The notes beneath the pieces were generated by a model that had not been told where the DNA came from, ran no database searches, and saw only the letters and a program-made list of their open reading frames with translations. A stretch of DNA of 64,000 bases, from NCBI RefSeq assembly GCF_021864535.1, contig NZ_JAKJIC010000003.1:1-64000 (forward strand). Reading direction: 5' to 3'. The position numbers and the translations under genes are program-made. This document shows, one piece after another, positions 20,637 through 31,138 of the stretch (positions are counted from its first letter, which is position 1; each line of letters opens with the position of its first letter). The DNA comes from Oryzibacter oryziterrae (GTDB lineage Bacteria; Pseudomonadota; Alphaproteobacteria; Rhizobiales; Pleomorphomonadaceae).

Positions 20637-20825
20637 GTGAACGAATTCGTCATAGCGCTCGGGCTCGTGGCGGTGATGGAGGGGTTGCTGTACGCAGCAG
20701 CCCCTTTCCTCATGCGCAAGGCGGTGCAGCATATTTCGGAGCTGTCGGATACGGTGTTGCGTATCGGCGGCGTGGTGGCCATGGCGGTCGGCGTGCTGAT
20801 CGTCTGGCTGGCCAAGAGCGGCTGA
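20637..20825 (+). CDS. DUF2065 family small membrane protein
   Basis: A 62-residue protein that begins with GTG at 20637, seven bases after the hflC stop. The sequence NEFVIALGLVAVMEGLLYAAAPFLMRK...LRIGGVVAMAVGVLIVWL makes two membrane helices with the E-G-L-L/P motif of DUF2065 (YjeT-like). DUF2065 genes commonly follow hflKC in alphaproteobacteria and gammaproteobacteria, which supports the call. Function unknown; the context suggests a link to HflKC-FtsH membrane quality control. Confidence 0.85.
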   Translation: MNEFVIALGLVAVMEGLLYAAAPFLMRKAVQHISELSDTVLRIGGVVAMAVGVLIVWLAKSG

Positions 20826-20967
20826 GGGGGGAGGCAGATCCGGCGCGCCGGATTTGCTTGACGCGCCGTAATTTGGGCGCTCCAATCGCGCAAAGCTTTT
20901 GATGATCGGGGCAAGTTGCCGGCGTCGGTCCCCTTAGGGTCGCGCCGCTTGCAGGAGGACAGGGCCA

Positions 20968-22521
<1,554 letters not shown>

Positions 22522-22543
22522 TCCATCGAGGACGACCGAATGC

Positions 22544-22579
22544 AAAAGGCCCGGCGGGGATATCCTCGCCGGGCCTTTT
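22544..22579 (+). terminator. Strong rho-independent terminator after the protease
   Basis: A 13-bp perfect stem (AAAAGGCCCGGCG and its complement, 10-nt loop containing GGATATCC) ends in CTTTTCTTTG on the plus strand and in A/T-rich sequence on the minus strand. It can terminate the plus-strand hflK-to-protease cluster and perhaps also the convergent DUF4424 gene. Confidence 0.88.
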
Positions 22580-22658
22580 CTTTGTTCACGGAGTTCACCC
22601 CAGGGCCTTCGCCTGCCGACCAGGTCTGGCCCCGGGCCGGCGAAGGTTCCGGCGATGA

Positions 22659-23693
22659 TTACTGCGGCTGATTCCAGTCGGGCTTCACCAGGATCATCAG
22701 GTCGATGTCCTTTTCCGGATAGAAGTCGTCGGCCGACATTTCGAAAGTGGTCGGGCCGGTCTTCTTGATGCCGTTGCCACAGAAGCTGATCAGATTGTTC
22801 GGATCACCCTTGTCGACGGTCAGGTGAAACTTGCCGATGGTGCCGCCCCAGTTCTGGCCCGTGGTCAGCACGTAGGACATCCAGTTTTCCACCAGCGGCG
22901 TCTCGTCCGGGCCGGCGGCATCGAGGCGCTTGCCGACGGACTTCAGGAAACCGTCGTCCATGCAATACTGGATCTTCTCCTGGTCGAAGGTCTCGCCACT
23001 GAAGCGCTCGCCGTCGCCGTAATTGAGGAACCGCAGACCGGTGGTGCCACCCACGCTCGGCTTGTAGCGATGCGAGACGTGCACGTCCGATCCGGCAGGG
23101 AAGGTGTTGGTCCACCAATAGGTGGTCTTCAGCTTCCACATCGGCACATAGTCATCCTTCATCGGTCCATCGGCGGTGTCGCTATAGGGAATGTTGACAA
23201 CCATGCCGCGGCTCATCATGTCCTTGAGGACATCTTCGGACAGGCCGTTCAGCGCTTGCGACGTCGCCTGCCCGTAGGGCTGCAGCGGCACATTGTACTT
23301 GCGCAGCAGGGCGGTCACGTCCACCTCGGCCGCAAAGGCATGCTGGTCGAGTTTGGTCTTGACCTCCTTGCCCTCCACCGACACCGAGAAGTCCATGAAG
23401 TTGTCGGAGTTCTCGTTGGGGATGGTCACCATGAAGTCGCCGCTGCCTTCCACGTCAGGCATGGGGAAAGCGATGACCGAGGTCTCGTCCGTGTCGCCGC
23501 TGTTGTGGAAGACATAGTCGACGCGCACTTCCTTCATGGAGAGGTAGAGATCCTCCTGCGCCATCTGCACGTTTTCGGAGTTGATGTAATAGAGGCCGCC
23601 GGCCTTCAGCTCGGCCATGGTGTCGTTGGCAAAGGCCGGGGCCGTGAAGGCGGTGGCCGCCAGGAGGGCAGCGCTGAGCGTAATGACTTTCAT
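22659..23693 (-). CDS. Secreted DUF4424 family protein
   Basis: A 344-residue exported protein of unknown function. Residues 1-22 (MKVITLSAALLAATAFTAPAFA) are a signal peptide, cut before NDTMAELKAGGLYYINSENVQMAQEDLYLS, the DUF4424 opening. The middle carries VDYVFHNSGDTDETSVIAFPMPD and WWTNTFPAGSDVHVSHRYKPSVGG, and the end has one probable disulphide pair. Single gene, convergent with the protease terminator. AGGTTG lies upstream of the ATG. Its companion in other genomes is not evident here. Confidence 0.85.
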   Translation of the reverse strand: MKVITLSAALLAATAFTAPAFANDTMAELKAGGLYYINSENVQMAQEDLYLSMKEVRVDYVFHNSGDTDETSVIAFPMPDVEGSGDFMVTIPNENSDNFMDFSVSVEGKEVKTKLDQHAFAAEVDVTALLRKYNVPLQPYGQATSQALNGLSEDVLKDMMSRGMVVNIPYSDTADGPMKDDYVPMWKLKTTYWWTNTFPAGSDVHVSHRYKPSVGGTTGLRFLNYGDGERFSGETFDQEKIQYCMDDGFLKSVGKRLDAAGPDETPLVENWMSYVLTTGQNWGGTIGKFHLTVDKGDPNNLISFCGNGIKKTGPTTFEMSADDFYPEKDIDLMILVKPDWNQPQ

Positions 23694-23868
23694 GAAACAA
23701 CCTCTGTGATGATCTCCGGCCGTCTCCTCCGATCGGGCCGTATCAGTCTGCAGCGCGTCGGACGCGCCGCAGCATCTCGTTGAAATTGGCCCGATTTCCC
23801 TCCCGCTGTCGAGGGGGCATTCGGTAAAATCATGCGGCTTCTTACGGTCTGTCTCACAGCTCGTCGGG

Positions 23869-24155
23869 CTACACCGCCACCTCTGCCTGGATCGGCGGAT
23901 GCGGATCGTAGCCGTCGATGATGAAGTCCTCGATACGATAGTCGTCGATGCTGTCGGGCTTGCGCGCGAAGGTGAGCTTGGGGAAGGGGCGCGGCGTGCG
24001 GGCCATCTGCTCGCGCGCCTGATCCATGTGGTTGAGGTAGAGGTGCACGTCTCCGCCCACCCACACCAGTTCGCCCGGCTCGAGGCCCGCCTGCTGGGCC
24101 AGCATGCGCTGCAGCGCCGCCGTGCCCGCCAGATTGAAGGCTTTTCCGGTCAGTG
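23869..24155 (-). pseudogene. thyA: Orphan 3' end of host thymidylate synthase gene
   Basis: The last 90 or so codons of a thyA gene, reading AFNLAGTAALQRMLAQQAG...GELVWVGGDVHLYLNHMDQAR...PPIQAEVAV and a stop. It aligns with residues about 209-298 of the complete ThyA at 31139-32035. The DNA is high-GC like the chromosome, whereas the complete copy is lower in GC, so this is the displaced native gene. Sequence upstream of about 24155 no longer resembles ThyA, so the catalytic Cys and folate half are gone. The left junction of the island therefore falls at about 24150-24270. The native 5' part is not found in this window and should be beyond its right end if the insertion was simple. Confidence 0.85.
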
Positions 24156-24270
24156 AGGCAAGCGCTATGATTGGTGCCTTGGCGGCGGGGGCAGATGGCA
24201 TATTGATACTCACGTTCAGTATTCCGAGCTGGCACCGCTTTGTCAGGCGCAACTTTCTCAAGATCGCGAT

Positions 24271-24381
24271 GAGCTGAGCGGGCGGGGGCGGCGCGCCCCT
24301 ATATCGCGCCGAAGCCGCCCCCGACTGTTCAGCGTGCATACACCAGTTCCTTACGGACCCGGCCGTAGGCCGGGCTTGTAG
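24271..24381. repeat. Structured GC-rich repeat, copy A (island left end)
   Basis: About 111 nt that recur at 36075-36192 in the same orientation. The first stem is CGGGGGC (24283-24289) with GCCCCCG (24317-24323), enclosing an inner stem GGCGCG (24290-24295) with CGCGCC (24305-24310). A second hairpin is CCCGGCC-GTA-GGCCGGG (24358-24374). Flanking GAGCTG and TTGTAG are shared between copies. It stands between the thyA remnant and the end of the recombinase operon, where an element terminus is expected. It has no coding sequence and no T-run that would make it a simple terminator. Confidence 0.75.
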
Positions 24382-24410
24382 GGCGGCGTTGATCGGCCAA
24401 ATTGGTAGCC

Positions 24411-25793
24411 TCACTTACTAGATTTGGCGGCTTTCGGCTTGCCATGTCTAGATGTTCTCGTTCTTTTTGTCGATGAGGACGTTTCTTTTGTGAGCTCCGA
24501 AAGGCGGTCAACTTCTTTCATCAGTTGAACGCGACGTTGTTCAAGATGTCTGATGTCTAGATTTAACTTTCGCTCTTTTGTGGCATCCGCTAATCGGATC
24601 TTGCGATTGAAAACATAGTTCAGGTATGGCTTTAGCGATATTGCACTTGTGTGCCCCATCATTTCTGCAGCTTTGACCAATATGGTTTCAGCCCAACCGG
24701 AATGTAGCTCTTGAAGAGGATGTTGATCGAAAATAGAATCCAAAAGTGTTTCGATAACATCGATGCAATACTTGGCTCTGAACCTGTGTAAGCTGGCCTT
24801 GGCGACACCGGCGGCGGCGAAGTCGCGCCTAGTGAGTGTAGTAACACTGTCCGGATGAAGGGGCATTCCAGTCGTGCTCGATATAAAAACGAAGTCTGGA
24901 TCTTGGTAGGCTATGAATTTCGCTCGGCACCGAGCCACTATTTCTCTGCGACCGAATTCGACCCATTCAAGCGTTCGCTGGATTAGATCTGCCGGGACAT
25001 TTACGAACCACGTGCCTCCGCGCTTTCGGCGAAGTACGATGCGCCAGCTCGCGTCTTCTTCTGTGAGCTCATCGATCTGATCATAGGTTGGAAGGGAAGA
25101 GAGACGTACTCTCAGAATTTCCGCTCGTCGCAGGCCAGTCTCTTCTGCCCAGCTGTACATGAGTGTGTTTCGCTCTCCATGCCTACGGTCCATGGCCAAT
25201 GCATGTATCCGCCGGCTCTCCTCCTCGGTTGGTGTGTGTTTGTTTCCCTGACTAGACCGCGATATACGCAGAGTCAGTCTCGTAGTGAATCCGCCATAGA
25301 CCCGGCCGCGTTTGCTTTTCACGAAGTACTTCGTAGCCGAAATCGGGAACTTCCGCGGAGGGCTGTCAGCGGGTGCGTCAAGTGCATCGTAAATACCGAC
25401 GTGAAATCGAATACGACTGGTTTCTTCGGCCCAGCGGTAGAACCCGAAGACAGCCAGAAGCGAGGTATTAATTCGTTGAGTTTCGTTGCGCTTTGCCCGG
25501 CGCATGTGCTCGCGCCAGACGGTCAGGAACTGGTCATCAACGGAATCCCAACGACGACTTTTCTCACGGCAGAACCGCAGAAATATCCGCAGTATCTTGG
25601 CATATTCGTAAGCGCTTGATGATTGAGCTCCAGTGGAAATAACGAGGTATCGAAGATAGTCGGATGCTACTTCGTCAATGCCTTCGGGCCAAACCACCGT
25701 GGGGATGCCCGGGTGAGCAGTGCCGTCAATGATGCACGACGCGTCGGTCTTGACGATTATTCCGGATGCGGGGCGATTGCGTCGTTTTTCCAT
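24411..25793 (-). CDS. Tyrosine recombinase (460 aa), distal gene of recombinase operon
   Basis: A site-specific DNA recombinase/integrase. The N-terminal core-binding region (about 45-190) is followed by the catalytic domain: first Arg in EETGLRRAEILRV (about 220), HRFRAKYC (the H-x-x-R box, about 333), the GHTSAISLKPYLNY segment (about 379-390) with the second His and the nucleophile Tyr. A Ser/Lys/Arg-rich coiled tail ends the protein. It lies nearest the island's left end, reads toward it, and is separated from the preceding small gene by 144 bp. With the two larger recombinases it makes a three-integrase set like that of GInt elements; I do not assign a gin letter because the order differs. 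Confidence 0.88.
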   Translation of the reverse strand: MEKRRNRPASGIIVKTDASCIIDGTAHPGIPTVVWPEGIDEVASDYLRYLVISTGAQSSSAYEYAKILRIFLRFCREKSRRWDSVDDQFLTVWREHMRRAKRNETQRINTSLLAVFGFYRWAEETSRIRFHVGIYDALDAPADSPPRKFPISATKYFVKSKRGRVYGGFTTRLTLRISRSSQGNKHTPTEEESRRIHALAMDRRHGERNTLMYSWAEETGLRRAEILRVRLSSLPTYDQIDELTEEDASWRIVLRRKRGGTWFVNVPADLIQRTLEWVEFGRREIVARCRAKFIAYQDPDFVFISSTTGMPLHPDSVTTLTRRDFAAAGVAKASLHRFRAKYCIDVIETLLDSIFDQHPLQELHSGWAETILVKAAEMMGHTSAISLKPYLNYVFNRKIRLADATKERKLNLDIRHLEQRRVQLMKEVDRLSELTKETSSSTKRTRTSRHGKPKAAKSSK

Positions 25794-25937
25794 TGAAGAG
25801 GCTGACTTTCATGTCCGCTCGGTCACTTTGTTTGACACGATTGGCGACGGACGCGGTAACTATCGCAAACGCACGGTGCTATCGGCCCCGACAAGAGCGG
25901 GTCTCAGAAGCGCGTGATATGCCAGAGAGCTTGCGGC

Positions 25938-26471
25938 TTAAGAAATGATCGCCGGCCTCTCGTAGACCGCGAGTTTTCGTCGGAGCTCAGCGTTCTCCTG
26001 CAACGCTGACGCAGCGCGGCGCTGCGCGCTCTCGGTGCGCTTTTGTTCAATTTCGCGCAAGTGTCGTTCCGAGTGCCACTGTGAAACGACTTGTTCCAGT
26101 TGTCGTTTTGCCTCCTGTTTGTCGAAGATCGTAGTAGCTGATGAAGGAGCGATATGCTGAACTCCCGGACGCCGTGTGCTCTTATTAAGTTCGGTCAAAA
26201 GGCGTGCGATTTCGCGGACACGAGTTCCATAAACGGGGTGCCTTTGCGTAAAATCATTTGGAGAGGCGATCCGGCTTATACCAAGCTCGGGATCCTCCCA
26301 GTCTTTTGCTGCTCGAAGACTCTTGGGCACGCTGCAATGCTTCTCTTGCGGCACACCCGCTTTTACCCATTCGCTTAGCACGGTTATTCGACGCTCGATC
26401 CTGTCGATGATTGATGACCGGATTGGCTGTGATCGAACTAGCAAGTCGACAATTTTCGACTTTTGTTTCAT
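25938..26471 (-). CDS. Small coiled-coil protein of the recombinase operon
   Basis: A 177-residue, basic protein with an N-terminal helical segment (RIERRITVLSEWVKAGVPQEK) that could be a DNA-binding helix pair and a long C-terminal coiled coil (about 115-170: KQEAKRQLEQVVSQWHSERHLREIEQKR). Its start overlaps the stop of the preceding recombinase by four bases (ATGA). GInt-type and Tn554-type elements carry a small helical accessory protein with their recombinases; this gene has the size, charge and place for that role. No enzymatic motif is visible. The role is inferred from position. Confidence 0.7.
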   Translation of the reverse strand: MKQKSKIVDLLVRSQPIRSSIIDRIERRITVLSEWVKAGVPQEKHCSVPKSLRAAKDWEDPELGISRIASPNDFTQRHPVYGTRVREIARLLTELNKSTRRPGVQHIAPSSATTIFDKQEAKRQLEQVVSQWHSERHLREIEQKRTESAQRRAASALQENAELRRKLAVYERPAIIS

Positions 26472-28501
26472 TCCGATGCCTCTTTGTCCGCTAGGGCTGG
26501 CTCAAGGGGGCGCGCTGAACTGTAGGTTACCTCGTACGCATTGCTAATTTGGATCAAATTCAGGCGTTCAAGGTCCTCAAACAGCGTGGGCTTGTGATTG
26601 CTAGTTTTTAGTGCTCGCTGGAGATGCTCAACTTCCCCACAGACTGTGGCGGTTCGGGAACCTTCGACAATTGCGAACGGACACTTGTGGCAAGTAAGAG
26701 GCCCGGCGTTGGAGAAGTCTGGTCCCTTTGCCTTCACGAGGTTTGGGTCTTCTTGCCGGCAGACTGCCTTTCGGGCCGCGTCGTTCGAGAGCGGACAGGA
26801 ACACGTAACCCAGGGTTTGGGAGTGAGAACCAGGCGTTCGCGCTCCATAAACATGAAGAGACTCGCGCCGGCGCGATCAGGTGAAACGACCTGCATTTTT
26901 CGCCGAAACTGGCCAATGATGCGCGCCGCTACTTTCTTTAGGCGCTCCCCCATAGGTCCACCAACCGCACGCTCGCCCGCGGCAATGGAACGAGCGAAAT
27001 TGCTCCTGTAGCTCATCTCGGTGTCTTGCCAAATCGCGGCCGCTTCAGCATCCAGTGTGACGTACCGGCGTGTCATTTCCATACTGAAGTGACGTAGTTG
27101 ATGGGATAGAACCTCTATCGTCGCTCCATCGTGTCGATAGAAGTATAGAGTCGCAAAGAGGCGCCGCATCTGGTGCGGTGTCCAATGCCAAGCCTGAGGC
27201 AGCCCACCACGCGGTTGATGAAGGGGAACGCCAGCGGCTGCAGCGAACTCGTCAAGGTGTTGACCGACGTCCAGTTGCACAGTGGAGCCGCCTTCTTTCA
27301 TCGCGAGGAAAATCAGGGATCTTCCGCTCTCTTTCCGAGCATTATTGCTGATGGAAAGGAGAAGTCGGACGGCTTGAGCGGCTATCCTTGGTATTGGAAT
27401 CCACTCCTTTCGCTGCAAAGTTTTCTCGACATAGATATGCAGCCACCAACCGCCTGCGTCATCGCCAGCCAGGCAGTCTTCGGTAAGCTCATCGATCTCA
27501 CGATCCCGGCGCGCCGTAAAAGTCGCGAGTATTATCCAACACGCAGTCGCCGTTTTAACGATTTCCGGCCATGGCAGAGCGGTTGCCCTGGTTCCTGTGT
27601 TTGATCGCTCCAGGACGCGACGTGCGGCCTGCTCCACCAAATGCAAAGCGAGCTTAGGTGGTGGGATTGGTGTGCGTTCTGCCGCGATGCCTTTGATTGC
27701 AGCGACTTTAGCTGCGCCAAGTGGAAATGGTTTGAAAGTGATGGATTCAGCGTTCATGTGACGGCGCATGGTCCAAAGGCTTTCAAGTGGATCGAGCCAT
27801 CGACCAAGTACCGGTGATGTCTGGTTTCGAAATGGGGGCAAATTCCCCGCCTGGAAGGATTTCATATCCAGTCCCGATGCTTTCGCTGCGCGTGCAATCA
27901 GCCATGTCACCCTCGGCAGGCATCTTGCCGTCCCCTCCGGAAGGTGGCTGTCGGCTAAGAGTTTCTCCACCCAAACATAGTTGCTGGTGTGACCCTTTGG
28001 AGATGTGTATTTGGGAAGAGGGAGGCCGGAGGCTTTTAGGCCTTCTAGATGTTTTTCAATACGCTCCGACGCGTGAAGTACAGCGTCAGTCCCATACCTA
28101 CATTCTTCGATTAACTGTACTATGTCGAACGGAACCAAGTGCTTGAAACAATAAATGCCTCGCAGCGTCAGCGCATGGACTATGTGCATGAGATTGCGAA
28201 CCAGTGCCGCGTGGGTAACGGCGTCATCTATTTTCGTGAAGCGCGGATCCCTCATCCACCAAGCGTACTCCTTCACGGTCGCATAGAGCTGATGGCACTC
28301 GGTGAGAAGGTTGCCGTCGGCCAGTCTATAGGCGAAGGATATGTCGGCCGTATGGTTAGGGTCATTACTGTCAGTAATGCGCCACTCGGGCGCTGAGTAC
28401 GGTGATAGCAGCCATGCCGCGTGCCGCTGCTCATCTATATCCTCGGTGGCCTCGCTGGTCTGCGGAATCGCACTCTCGCTGAACGAATGTGTCTGGTTCA
28501 T
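26468..28501 (-). CDS. Large tyrosine recombinase (677 aa), second of the trio
   Basis: A long tyrosine recombinase. A large N-terminal region (1-300) precedes the catalytic domain: first Arg in TARRDREIDELTED (about 330), HQMRRLFATL (about 445), HQLRHFSMEMTRRYVTLD, where the second His/Arg and the nucleophile Tyr fall (about 467-479). The C-terminal third has a Cys cluster (CSCPLSN...C...CHKCPF...C) likely to bind zinc. The ATG is one base from the stop of the upstream 877-residue recombinase, so both are translated together. The length and zinc tail are typical of multi-recombinase elements rather than of phage integrases. Confidence 0.85.
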   Translation of the reverse strand: MNQTHSFSESAIPQTSEATEDIDEQRHAAWLLSPYSAPEWRITDSNDPNHTADISFAYRLADGNLLTECHQLYATVKEYAWWMRDPRFTKIDDAVTHAALVRNLMHIVHALTLRGIYCFKHLVPFDIVQLIEECRYGTDAVLHASERIEKHLEGLKASGLPLPKYTSPKGHTSNYVWVEKLLADSHLPEGTARCLPRVTWLIARAAKASGLDMKSFQAGNLPPFRNQTSPVLGRWLDPLESLWTMRRHMNAESITFKPFPLGAAKVAAIKGIAAERTPIPPPKLALHLVEQAARRVLERSNTGTRATALPWPEIVKTATACWIILATFTARRDREIDELTEDCLAGDDAGGWWLHIYVEKTLQRKEWIPIPRIAAQAVRLLLSISNNARKESGRSLIFLAMKEGGSTVQLDVGQHLDEFAAAAGVPLHQPRGGLPQAWHWTPHQMRRLFATLYFYRHDGATIEVLSHQLRHFSMEMTRRYVTLDAEAAAIWQDTEMSYRSNFARSIAAGERAVGGPMGERLKKVAARIIGQFRRKMQVVSPDRAGASLFMFMERERLVLTPKPWVTCSCPLSNDAARKAVCRQEDPNLVKAKGPDFSNAGPLTCHKCPFAIVEGSRTATVCGEVEHLQRALKTSNHKPTLFEDLERLNLIQISNAYEVTYSSARPLEPALADKEASE

Positions 28502-28502
28502 T

Positions 28503-31136
28503 TTACCAAGGCCTATGCGGGACGAAGGTAGGCGACGCTTTGAGGGCCTGTGCGCGTTTAGAGGCGGCTTGCCAAATTTTAATTAGCGGACCGCGGGTCA
28601 TTTTCTCCTCCACCACATCAGCCAGGCACAACCATGGGAGCCAGATTGCTTCCCAGCGGTCAGGATGATCCCGCTCCCAATCGGCGGCTGCGTCGCGAAG
28701 AGAGAGCTGCCATAGTTGGAGCGCTGCTATCGCGTCGACATCGGCGATAATCAATAGATTAGGACAATCATCCCAGCATTTCAGCGTTTGGCATTGTTTC
28801 GGCCGCGGGCCAGAGCTGTTTTTTAAGTTGAGACAAAAGGTACCGAGGCCCGAAGGGCCAACTTGAGCAAGGCGCTCTTGAAGCTCATCCTCGCGAAGCC
28901 CAAGCCTCGTTGCGGCATCTGGGATACTTGCAGCGATTATGGTTTCAAGATCTGTTTGGAATCGTCGTACCTGCGTATCGTAGAGCACCCTCGCTGGCCA
29001 TTTTTGTTGATATCCTTGCGTGACCTGCGAGGAGTGCTGACCAATAGCCTGCCCTAGTTGGAGACGACCGTCATTTTCAAGGCATGCTTGCAGAAGAACA
29101 CTTGGACGAAGCATGTTTGGGGTTAAGCTAATCTTTTGGTCGCCAAACTTGGATTCCGCGAACTGTCTAAACCAACTCGTGTACCAGTGGGGCGTTGCTA
29201 GCTGTACTCGTGAGCCAACCCTGATCAAGAAGAGCCGATCGATATCGGTAGCGGCACGGCGTGCCAGCGGCTCAGTGGCAGATTTCAGCCATTCGATAGC
29301 TTTGATCGCTATGTTGTCGGAAGGAAGATCGATGTAGATCGCCTTCCCGCGGGCTCGTGCTTTGTGGCCAGTGATACGCGAGAAACCAGGCACATCACTC
29401 TCCGTGATGCATTGGCGGTCGAGAGTCCGACCAACACTGACATTAGCGCCGGCCTCGCACAAATACAGGGTTAGGACCGCCCCCACCGCGTCGGCATCGG
29501 GCAACAAAAGACCTTCGAGATATCTTAAGCCGCCAAGTTCCAGATAGCGCTTCTGCAAGAACTGTCCGTAGCCAGGGATAGGCGTGTGGGCAGATGGTGG
29601 AGCTCCTCCGAAATTATTGACGATAATTTTGAGGAGATTTCCGATGCTGCGCTCGCGCGTGCCCTCGGTAACCTCCATAGGAAATGGGAAATACTTCCGA
29701 ACTAAGGTAATCCTGTCGTAACGATTGAGATCTGCACCGGTATACTTCATTTCGAAGTCGCGAGGGTCTATGTCTGCCAACCCCAGGAGCTGTCGACCCA
29801 AATCCAGTTTTGCACGAGCAGTCTGCACTATTGCGTTGGCTGCATCTTTCAGTGTGCCCAAGCGCCGATTTAGTACCTGCAGGATTGCCGTTGAGGGGTC
29901 TGGAGGAAGGGAAGTGACATGCCTAAGCTCTTCGGCAATTCCTGAGAGGAACCCCTGTAGCTCACCCCTATCCGACTCGCTGCCAGTCGATCTGCAGGCG
30001 TGACCGAACTGTATCTGCGCAAACTGCACGTACGGGTCGACCGGGGTTGCCGATCGTTTTGGAAGCGCTTCGGCGACGCTTTTCAAATGATGCGTACTGC
30101 GCCGCCGAGCATGCTTAATTCCCGGCAAAGCCGCGGAGAGTTTTGGCACTATGAGATTGCTCCCAAGAGCCTCAAGTGCGAGACGAAGGGCTTTGATTTT
30201 AGCATCAGCGCTAATTGTTGTGCCGCCTAGATTTTGTTTGCTGACAAGAACCTCTCGAAACGCATAAACGGAATCTTCCCAGGCGCGGCTGTTACGTACG
30301 TCGCCGGTGGTCCTCGTGTCGGCGATGACGGTGCGGCAATAGTGATCCGTGCTTTGGCCGATCCACTCCAAGGTCGCAAAGAGGACCAGGTAAATACGCT
30401 TCACAGAATCCGGGGCGAGGCCCGCAAATGCGATTTTGAACCGAGCTCCGATCTTTTCGATAAACGCGCGAGGCCAAAGATTGAGAAGCGCGCTAAACGG
30501 AAATACTCGGTCGTGGAAATATGGGTCGATCTCGCTTCGCGTAGCTTTGTCACGGATTCGCTTCTCACAGGCTTCAATCGCCATCAGAAAATGACGATCC
30601 TGTAAGCGTCCGATTTCGATCCCAGCAAATTGCGTTAGTGCCGGCCGATTGACCGTTAGCCGGTCGGAGTTAAGGACCGGCTTCAGAAGCCATTGTTTCA
30701 CTTTCTCCAGCTCGATGCGACGAGCAAGCGGTATGTAGTCGTCTGCAGCGGCTCTATGGTCAAACGAATCGAATAGCTCTCGAATCTGAGGGAATCTCGT
30801 AAGTGCAGTTCCGCCTGCAAGCTCGAAGTGCTGCATACATGCTTGTCGGTCTATTCGGCCGTCTCGTAGGCCCAGTTCACCGGATCTATATGCCTTTTCC
30901 AGCCAAGCGTGCATGGCGCCAAGCTTCGCTAAGGGGCCTGTTGCGATTTGGTATTTCGCCTCGTATTCGGACAGTATGTTCCTGTAGGGTTGTTGCCCCA
31001 GCAGTGAAGTTGAGACGCTCAACAAACGCGCATAATGCGCTTTGTTAATTTGATCGTTTCGACTCGCGACTATGCCTTCTTCCAGCGCGTCCCCGTCGAG
31101 GAGCGCTCGAAGCCGTTTAGCAATGGATCTGGACAT
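28503..31136 (-). CDS. Very large tyrosine recombinase (877 aa), first of the trio
   Basis: An unusually large recombinase. The N-terminal 550 residues are helical with no known domain that I recognise. The catalytic end begins about residue 585: RITGHKARARGKAIYIDLP, then LTPNMLRPSVLLQACLEND (the R of the H/N-x-x-R box, here with Asn in place of His), then GQAIGQHSSQVTQGYQQKW with the conserved His and the nucleophile Tyr (about 698-708). A Cys-rich tail (CLNLKNSS...KQCQTLKCWDDC) may bind zinc. It starts two bases after the thyA stop, so it is probably expressed from the thyA promoter. Confidence 0.8.
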   Translation of the reverse strand: MSRSIAKRLRALLDGDALEEGIVASRNDQINKAHYARLLSVSTSLLGQQPYRNILSEYEAKYQIATGPLAKLGAMHAWLEKAYRSGELGLRDGRIDRQACMQHFELAGGTALTRFPQIRELFDSFDHRAAADDYIPLARRIELEKVKQWLLKPVLNSDRLTVNRPALTQFAGIEIGRLQDRHFLMAIEACEKRIRDKATRSEIDPYFHDRVFPFSALLNLWPRAFIEKIGARFKIAFAGLAPDSVKRIYLVLFATLEWIGQSTDHYCRTVIADTRTTGDVRNSRAWEDSVYAFREVLVSKQNLGGTTISADAKIKALRLALEALGSNLIVPKLSAALPGIKHARRRSTHHLKSVAEALPKRSATPVDPYVQFAQIQFGHACRSTGSESDRGELQGFLSGIAEELRHVTSLPPDPSTAILQVLNRRLGTLKDAANAIVQTARAKLDLGRQLLGLADIDPRDFEMKYTGADLNRYDRITLVRKYFPFPMEVTEGTRERSIGNLLKIIVNNFGGAPPSAHTPIPGYGQFLQKRYLELGGLRYLEGLLLPDADAVGAVLTLYLCEAGANVSVGRTLDRQCITESDVPGFSRITGHKARARGKAIYIDLPSDNIAIKAIEWLKSATEPLARRAATDIDRLFLIRVGSRVQLATPHWYTSWFRQFAESKFGDQKISLTPNMLRPSVLLQACLENDGRLQLGQAIGQHSSQVTQGYQQKWPARVLYDTQVRRFQTDLETIIAASIPDAATRLGLREDELQERLAQVGPSGLGTFCLNLKNSSGPRPKQCQTLKCWDDCPNLLIIADVDAIAALQLWQLSLRDAAADWERDHPDRWEAIWLPWLCLADVVEEKMTRGPLIKIWQAASKRAQALKASPTFVPHRPW

Positions 31137-31138
31137 TT

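Noticed and set aside
24283-24374. Copy A hairpins as a rho-independent terminator for the recombinase operon
   Set aside because: Neither strand has a T-run after the stems, and the same nested structure recurs at 36075-36192 without an operon end nearby.
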